In this document: positions 60,040-64,000 of the stretch, piece by piece
Numbering within the stretch: position 1 is the stretch's first letter
Layout of the letters: the number at the start of each line of letters is the position of its first letter
Notes under the pieces: model-generated
Databases searched by the model: none
What the model saw: only the letters and a program-made list of their open reading frames with translations
What the model was told of the DNA's origin: nothing
Assembly: GCA_964471915.1 (NCBI GenBank)
Contig: CAYYID010000017.1
Location: 1 to 64,000, forward strand
Length of the DNA: 64,000 bases
From: JAIEPW01 sp964471915
Lineage (GTDB): Bacteria > Acidobacteriota > Terriglobia > Bryobacterales > Bryobacteraceae
Reading direction: 5' to 3'
Position numbers and translations under genes: made by a program

Positions 60040-61352
60040 GGATGCCGCGGAGCACGGGAGTGCGGCTGTTTGTGGCCGCGTTCCTCATCTACAACGTGAA
60101 CCTGCGCCCGTTCCTTTCGGGCGATACGATGCCGGCGGCGCTGTTGCCCTTCCGCATCGCCGCGGCGGGCCGCCTGGACATGGATCCCTGGGCTGCGGCG
60201 CTCCGCGCGCGCTATGGCGTGGGCGCGTACTTCCTCTACGATCGCCACGGGCACTCGTACTCGCTCTATCCGGTGGCGCTGCCGGTGGTGCTTAGCCCGC
60301 TGTACTTGCCGCTGCGCTCCGCCGCCGCGTGGCCGCTGGAGGATCTGATCCTGCTGGCGCGCATCGTAGAGAAGCTGGTGGCTTCGCTGCTGGCGGCGGC
60401 GAGCGCCGTGGTGCTGTACGCGTTGCTGCTGCGGATCACCGCGGCGCGCCGCGCCCTGCTCCTCGCCGCGATCTACGCCTTCGCCACCAGCACCTGGGCG
60501 ACCTCCAGCCAGGCGCTGTGGCAGCATACCGGCAGCCAACTGGCGATTGCGCTCAGCCTCTACGGACTGGTGCGGTTTCTCGAAGCGCCGCACCGCGCCG
60601 CGTTCGCTTGGCTGGCCGGCGGAAGCGCCGCGCTCTCCGTCGCCATGCGCCCCACCGACGCGCTGTTCTTCGCGCTCTCGTTGCTGGCGTGCGCCGCGTG
60701 GGCGCGGCGTCCGGCGCTGCTGGCCGCCTACGTTACCTGCGGCGCGGCCGTGGCCGCGGTGTTGCTGACGTACAACCAGATGGTGTTCGGCGACTTTCGC
60801 GGCGGCTACGGCAGCTCCCTCGACGGAGCGTTCGCCGCCGGCCTGGCCGGCGTGCTGGTCAGCCCCGGGCGCGGCCTGTTCGTGTACACGCCGGTGGCGC
60901 TGTTCGTCCCGCTCGGCATCCGGCGTTGGGGCGAGCGCCGCGTGCTGTACGCGATTGCGGCGGCGTTCTGCGCAGCGCAGATCCTGGTGATCGCGAAATG
61001 GCCGATGTGGTGGGGCGGCGATTGCTTCGGCCCGCGCCTGCTGGCGGACCTGCTGCCGTGCCTGGCGGTGCTGCTCGCGCCCGCGCTCGACGCCCTGGCT
61101 CCGCGCCCGGCGTGGCGCGCGGCCTTCGCGGCGGCGGTGGCCGTGTCCGTGGGCGTCCAGGCGATCGGGATCTTCTGCTACCCCCGCGGCCAGGCCACCG
61201 AGGACCTGTGGCAATGGAGCCGCTCGCCGATCGTCACCAACGCCCGCGCGGGTGCGGTCACGCGGCCGTACACCGTGGCGTGGGGGTGGGCGGTGGACCT
61301 GGTGCACGGGCGTTCGCTGGACACGTCGATCCTGCGGGAACCGATGCGCTGA
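60036..61352 (+). CDS. multi-pass membrane protein, GT-C-like
   Basis: A 438-residue integral membrane protein with about ten helices. The loop after the first helix holds FLSGDTMPAALLPFR, an acidic spot like the catalytic Asp of GT-C enzymes. Others are SMRPTDALFFALSLLA (in part) and WPMWWGGDCFGPRLLADLLP near 330, close to O-antigen-ligase/GT39-type features. It overlaps the UroD-like stop by four bases (GTG 60036 or ATG 60042). Likely a transferase or transporter for surface sugars; not proven. Confidence 0.75.
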   Translation: MRMPRSTGVRLFVAAFLIYNVNLRPFLSGDTMPAALLPFRIAAAGRLDMDPWAAALRARYGVGAYFLYDRHGHSYSLYPVALPVVLSPLYLPLRSAAAWPLEDLILLARIVEKLVASLLAAASAVVLYALLLRITAARRALLLAAIYAFATSTWATSSQALWQHTGSQLAIALSLYGLVRFLEAPHRAAFAWLAGGSAALSVAMRPTDALFFALSLLACAAWARRPALLAAYVTCGAAVAAVLLTYNQMVFGDFRGGYGSSLDGAFAAGLAGVLVSPGRGLFVYTPVALFVPLGIRRWGERRVLYAIAAAFCAAQILVIAKWPMWWGGDCFGPRLLADLLPCLAVLLAPALDALAPRPAWRAAFAAAVAVSVGVQAIGIFCYPRGQATEDLWQWSRSPIVTNARAGAVTRPYTVAWGWAVDLVHGRSLDTSILREPMR

Positions 61353-61357
61353 GAGGC

Positions 61358-61403
61358 ATTAGTTGACTTAGGCAACGGTAGATGGTTGCCAAAGTCAACT
61401 ATT
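61358..61403. repeat. 20-base inverted repeat between membrane and lipoprotein genes
   Basis: Left arm 61358-61377 and right arm 61384-61403 match at 17 of 20 positions as inverted copies around a 6-base loop. A second small palindrome, GTCCC-AAAA-GGGAC, follows at 61406-61419. It lies 6 bases past the membrane-protein stop and 27 bases before the lipoprotein start. It may be a terminator or a dispersed element; the right arm matches the motif at 146-170. Confidence 0.6.
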
Positions 61404-61430
61404 TCGTCCCAAAAGGGACTATCCTAGGCC

Positions 61431-61976
61431 ATGCCTCGGTCCTTGCCCATCCTGATCGCCGTCGCACTGCTGCTCGCCGGATGCGTCCCCTCCGTGCATC
61501 CGCTCTTCACCTCCGCCGACCTCGTTTTCGACCCCGAGCTGATCGGCAAGTGGCGCCTGGACGAGGTCACCTGGGAGTTCACCCGCGCGGGCGATCACTA
61601 CCGGCTCGTGATGCGCGAGAAGAAAGAGCGCATCAGCTACGTCACGGCCTACCTCCTCGAGCTCGACGGCATCCGCTACCTCGACCTGATCCCCGACAAA
61701 GTGCCCGGCAACAGTTTTCAGGCTGGATACCTCGCGCCGTTGCACAGCTTCTACCGGATGTGGCGCACGGGCGACCGTTTCAGGATCGGCGGTCTGGATG
61801 CGGAGTGGCTCAAGAAGGCGCTGGAACGCCGGGAGGTATCGATCCCGCACGTCCTCCGCGAGGGCGAGCTGCTGCTGACGGCGCCGACGCCCGAGTTGCA
61901 GGCGCTGGTGAAGCGGCTGGCGAACAACAAGGACGCGTTCCCGGGCGGCGGCGACGAGTTCCGCAAGCTGCGGTAA
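61431..61976 (+). CDS. lipoprotein of unknown function
   Basis: A 181-residue protein. The signal ends in the lipobox LLAGC (Cys18), so it is an envelope lipoprotein. The mature part begins VPSVHPLFTSADLVFDPELIGKW, a pattern I have seen in uncharacterised acidobacterial lipoproteins, and is mostly beta. No enzyme motif. Convergent with the alpha/beta hydrolase, with one base between stops. Confidence 0.8.
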   Translation: MPRSLPILIAVALLLAGCVPSVHPLFTSADLVFDPELIGKWRLDEVTWEFTRAGDHYRLVMREKKERISYVTAYLLELDGIRYLDLIPDKVPGNSFQAGYLAPLHSFYRMWRTGDRFRIGGLDAEWLKKALERREVSIPHVLREGELLLTAPTPELQALVKRLANNKDAFPGGGDEFRKLR

Positions 61977-61977
61977 G

Positions 61978-62748
61978 TCACTCCACCGAAGCGAGGAACT
62001 CGCCCACGAGGCGCGCGACTTCGGGCGCCACCGCAGCCTCGGCATGCGGCGCATGTCCCCCGCCGGGCACCACCTCGCAGCGGGCGGCGGGCAGCGCGCG
62101 CCGCCCCAAGGCGATTTCGCCCGGTTCCATGCGCGGATCTTTCTCTCCATAGAGGAGCAGCGCCGGCGTGCGGATCCCGGAGAGCCGGGCGCCGTAGAAG
62201 AACTCCTCCGGCTGGCGGGCGTGCCGCGCGATTTCCAGCCACACCTCCGAGAAGCGCCGGATCACCTCGCGCCAGTCCGAACCGTGCTCCCGTTCCAGCA
62301 ACGCCGCGGCGCGCGGTCCGAAGTCGTCGGGGTTGCGCACGCCGGTTTCGAAGAACTCCCGGCTGGAGGGTTTGGCGAAATCGAGGTGGAGCGCCTCGAG
62401 CACCAGCGCGCGGCAGCGCGCGGGCTGCCGCAAGGCGCAGATCGCGGCGATAACCGCGCCGTCGGAGTGGCCCCAGAGCACGGCGCGGGGAATCGCCAGG
62501 GCGTCCAGCAAGGCGAAGGTTTCGTCCGCGGCCTGCTGGTGGAAGTGCAGGTCCAGCGCCGGCACGCGAGCCGACTGCCCGTAACCGCTGCGGTGGGGGA
62601 TGAGGATGCGGTAGCGGGGGGCGAGCGCAGGGATCTGCGGGTCGAACGGCATGGCGTCGTGACCCCAGCCGGAATGGAGGAAGACGAGCGGTTCTCCGGA
62701 TCCTTTTTCGCGATAGAAGATGCGCTGCGGCAGGTCGACGAAAGGCAA
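61978..62748 (-). CDS. alpha/beta hydrolase
   Basis: A 256-residue hydrolase. The oxyanion-loop sequence VFLHSGWGHD lies near residue 22, the nucleophile elbow GHSDGA (Ser) near 93, the acid candidate GEKDPRM near 206 and the His in GGGHAPHAE near 230. Specificity is unknown; esterase, haloalkane or other activity is possible. A single gene. Confidence 0.9.
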   Translation of the reverse strand: MPFVDLPQRIFYREKGSGEPLVFLHSGWGHDAMPFDPQIPALAPRYRILIPHRSGYGQSARVPALDLHFHQQAADETFALLDALAIPRAVLWGHSDGAVIAAICALRQPARCRALVLEALHLDFAKPSSREFFETGVRNPDDFGPRAAALLEREHGSDWREVIRRFSEVWLEIARHARQPEEFFYGARLSGIRTPALLLYGEKDPRMEPGEIALGRRALPAARCEVVPGGGHAPHAEAAVAPEVARLVGEFLASVE

Positions 62749-62798
62749 GGCGTTTGACGGTAGCAGAACTCGCCCGGCTTTCGCAAGCGGCGATGTAT

Positions 62799-62807
62799 TG
62801 GTATACT
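62799..62807 (+). promoter_or_regulatory. extended -10 promoter for tRNA-Glu
   Basis: TG at 62799-62800, one base, then TATACT at 62802-62807 gives an extended -10 box. It lies 12 bases before the tRNA 5' end, where initiation is expected. The -35 region at 62779-62784 (TTTCGC) is poor, as is common with extended -10 promoters. Confidence 0.6.
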
Positions 62808-62818
62808 GAGGTCGTCCT

Positions 62819-62893
62819 GGCGCTATCGTCTAACGGTTAGGACGGAGCCCTCTCAAGGCTTAAATACGGGTTCGATTCCCGTTAGCGCTACCA
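62819..62893 (+). tRNA. tRNA-Glu (CTC anticodon)
   Basis: A cloverleaf folds by eye. The 7-base acceptor is GGCGCTA with TAGCGCT (one G-U pair), the anticodon stem is GAGCC/GGCTT, the loop CTCTCAA holds anticodon CTC, and the T arm is ACGGG-TTCGATT-CCCGT. CCA is encoded at 62891-62893. The region immediately downstream (62894-63011) has no gene I can support; the AbiE-type toxin follows. tRNA 3' ends are frequent integration sites for islands. Confidence 0.9.
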
Positions 62894-63011
62894 TAGAATC
62901 AATAATTTAGGGCGTTTCTGCTCACGCTTGCTCACGGCGCAGTCCGCGCAAGGGATCGGGAAGGCCGCGCCCTTCCAGGACGTGGGGCGCACTTGAGAGC
63001 GCGGTCCGGCG

Positions 63012-63941
63012 TCAGCCGGATGCGCCCAGCCCCAGCGCGGCGCGCAGTCCCGCGACCAGTTCCGCGCGCTTCTTCGGCCGGATCTCCGCGTTATTCTGCA
63101 GCCGCCACAGCACTGCAGGCAGCCTGTCCGCGCCTTGCAGCCCGAGCAGCCCCCAATCCGGCTTGCCCTCCTCGAAGGACACAAGGAACTGCCGGTGCTC
63201 GCCGGGCATCCTGCCGACAAGCTGCGCGATGAAGGCTTCACGCGTGGCATAGAGTTCTTCCAGTGTCACGGGCGTCTCCGCCATGACCTCGAAGCCGCGC
63301 GCGAATTCCTGCTTCAGGTCGAGGCGCGCCGGCGCCAGCACCTCGGCCATGGGCCGGTTGTGGCTGAGGATGTAGACGACGAAGGCCTGGCGCAGGGCAT
63401 CGTTGATTCCCTCATTCGCGAGCAGGTCGCGCACATCGAAGAGGTCGCGGGGATGCTGCCGGTCGAGCGCGGCGACAAGCTTGCCGGCGTAGAGGTCCTC
63501 GAAGCTGACGACCTGGATTTCGGCGAAGCCGAACTGGTCCTCGACTCTGGGAGACGTGGACCGCCTGGCGGGGTGATAGACACAGCCGCGCAGCACGGGC
63601 GTCACCTCGATCTTGATCTCCACGCCGTCCTGTCCGACAAAATGCTTGGTGATGATATCTTCGCCCCTGAGTTTGGCCGAGATCGCCTGCGCGCCGCCGA
63701 GCTTGGCTTCGATGCGCTCCCCAATCCGCTTCATTGCCGCGTCGATGTCGGTGAGCGATGCGGGGCGGTCCTTCACCGGCAGGTAGGTCAGGTCTATGTC
63801 CACGGAGAGACGCGGCATGTCGCGCACAAAGAGGTTGATCGCCGTGCCGCCCTTCAGGGCGAAGCAGGCCTCTTCTGCGACAAAGGGAATGGTGCGGATG
63901 AGCAGCGCGGCCTGCTGCCGGAACTGTTCAGTAGCCGCCAT
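63012..63941 (-). CDS. AbiEii-type nucleotidyltransferase toxin
   Basis: A 309-residue protein of the AbiEii/AbiGii toxin family. The nucleotidyltransferase signature is clear: KGGTAINLF at residues 30-38 and SVDIDLTY at 46-53, giving the Asp-x-Asp metal pair. The C-terminal family motif DLYAGKLVAALDRQHPRDLFD is near 147-167. Such toxins transfer nucleotides to tRNA or proteins and stop growth; the AbiEi antitoxin represses and neutralises. The ATG overlaps the upstream partner's stop by 14 bases. Confidence 0.88.
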   Translation of the reverse strand: MAATEQFRQQAALLIRTIPFVAEEACFALKGGTAINLFVRDMPRLSVDIDLTYLPVKDRPASLTDIDAAMKRIGERIEAKLGGAQAISAKLRGEDIITKHFVGQDGVEIKIEVTPVLRGCVYHPARRSTSPRVEDQFGFAEIQVVSFEDLYAGKLVAALDRQHPRDLFDVRDLLANEGINDALRQAFVVYILSHNRPMAEVLAPARLDLKQEFARGFEVMAETPVTLEELYATREAFIAQLVGRMPGEHRQFLVSFEEGKPDWGLLGLQGADRLPAVLWRLQNNAEIRPKKRAELVAGLRAALGLGASG

Positions 63942-64000
63942 CGAGGTTCCCCGGCACGGTGATGTTGTATTGCGGGTCGAGCCTGCCGCCGCGTACCAGC
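63928..64000 (-). CDS. 3' end of AbiEi-type antitoxin gene (partial)
   Basis: Only the last 23 codons are in the window: LVRGGRLDPQYNITVPGNL then DGGY and stop. It runs off the edge. Overlapping the toxin start by 14 bases and lying just before it is the layout of AbiE operons (AbiEi antitoxin, then AbiEii), so this is inferred to be the antitoxin. Its DNA-binding domain would lie beyond the window. Confidence 0.6.
   Translation of the reverse strand, partial: LVRGGRLDPQYNITVPGNLDGGY

Noticed and set aside
1..64000. CRISPR array, rRNA genes or IS elements
   Set aside because: No regularly spaced repeats, no rRNA-like sequence and no transposase reading frame were seen.

Overview
The window is G+C-rich, densely coded bacterial chromosome with genes on both strands and many 1-14 base start/stop overlaps. 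Gene content suggests a soil-type Acidobacteriota, probably Solibacter/Bryobacter-like. This is inferred from the mix of PQQ-propeller, multiheme and PHM-like cytochrome proteins, a PD40-amidohydrolase fusion, Acg-type and YHS proteins and many small secreted proteins of unknown function. No marker gene here proves it, and no rRNA operon is present.

Layout. 0-8.5 kb: a two-domain glycosyltransferase between two copies of an intergenic repeat, an RND efflux pump with a small membrane partner, and a HisKA_2 kinase/response regulator pair. 8.5-14.7 kb: fabD, a secreted protein, a solitary TIR-like protein, a VOC protein, an MBL-fold protein with altered metal ligands, a PQQ beta-propeller protein, and a vapBC pair with a palindromic operator. 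14.6-20.8 kb: rfbB/rfbC, then the tightly coupled set arginase - D-Ala-D-Ala ligase - C-terminal processing protease, and an adenylate-forming protein. 20.7-22.5 kb: an AAA ATPase/DUF4276 (TOPRIM) pair. 22.7-27.4 kb: the housekeeping cluster gap - efp - rpoN - hpf - rapZ. 27.5-30.8 kb: two tandem HlyD-type adaptors and an hsp20 gene with a strong sigma-70 promoter. 31-34.9 kb: an ECF sigma/anti-sigma operon with downstream genes, a DinB-like protein and an SDR. 34.9-36.7 kb: a second AAA ATPase/DUF4276 pair. 36.7-46.5 kb: a hexaheme cytochrome, a GT39-type transferase with serB, a c-type cytochrome/PHM-like protein, and a large PD40-amidohydrolase. 46.5-57.7 kb: cupin, cysteine-synthase-family enzyme, MBL and molybdopterin enzymes, ilvA, an orphan HicB-like protein, a methyltransferase, a second ECF cluster with a PepSY membrane protein, and a YHS protein. 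57.8-62.8 kb: an Acg-type nitroreductase, a UroD-fold protein with a Tat-like signal, a multi-pass membrane protein, a lipoprotein and an alpha/beta hydrolase. 62.8-64 kb: tRNA-Glu(CTC), then an AbiE-type toxin-antitoxin pair cut by the window edge.

The best candidate for an undescribed system is the pair of split OLD/PARIS-like modules at 20750-22530 and 34895-36678. Each has an ABC-type AAA ATPase whose 3' end overlaps the start of a DUF4276 TOPRIM-like gene, and both ATPases end in the same short tail (YSLGQLW...LGG). With the TIR-like protein, vapBC and AbiE they put several defence-type genes in an otherwise housekeeping region. No CRISPR array, rRNA, prophage structural genes or IS transposase was seen.
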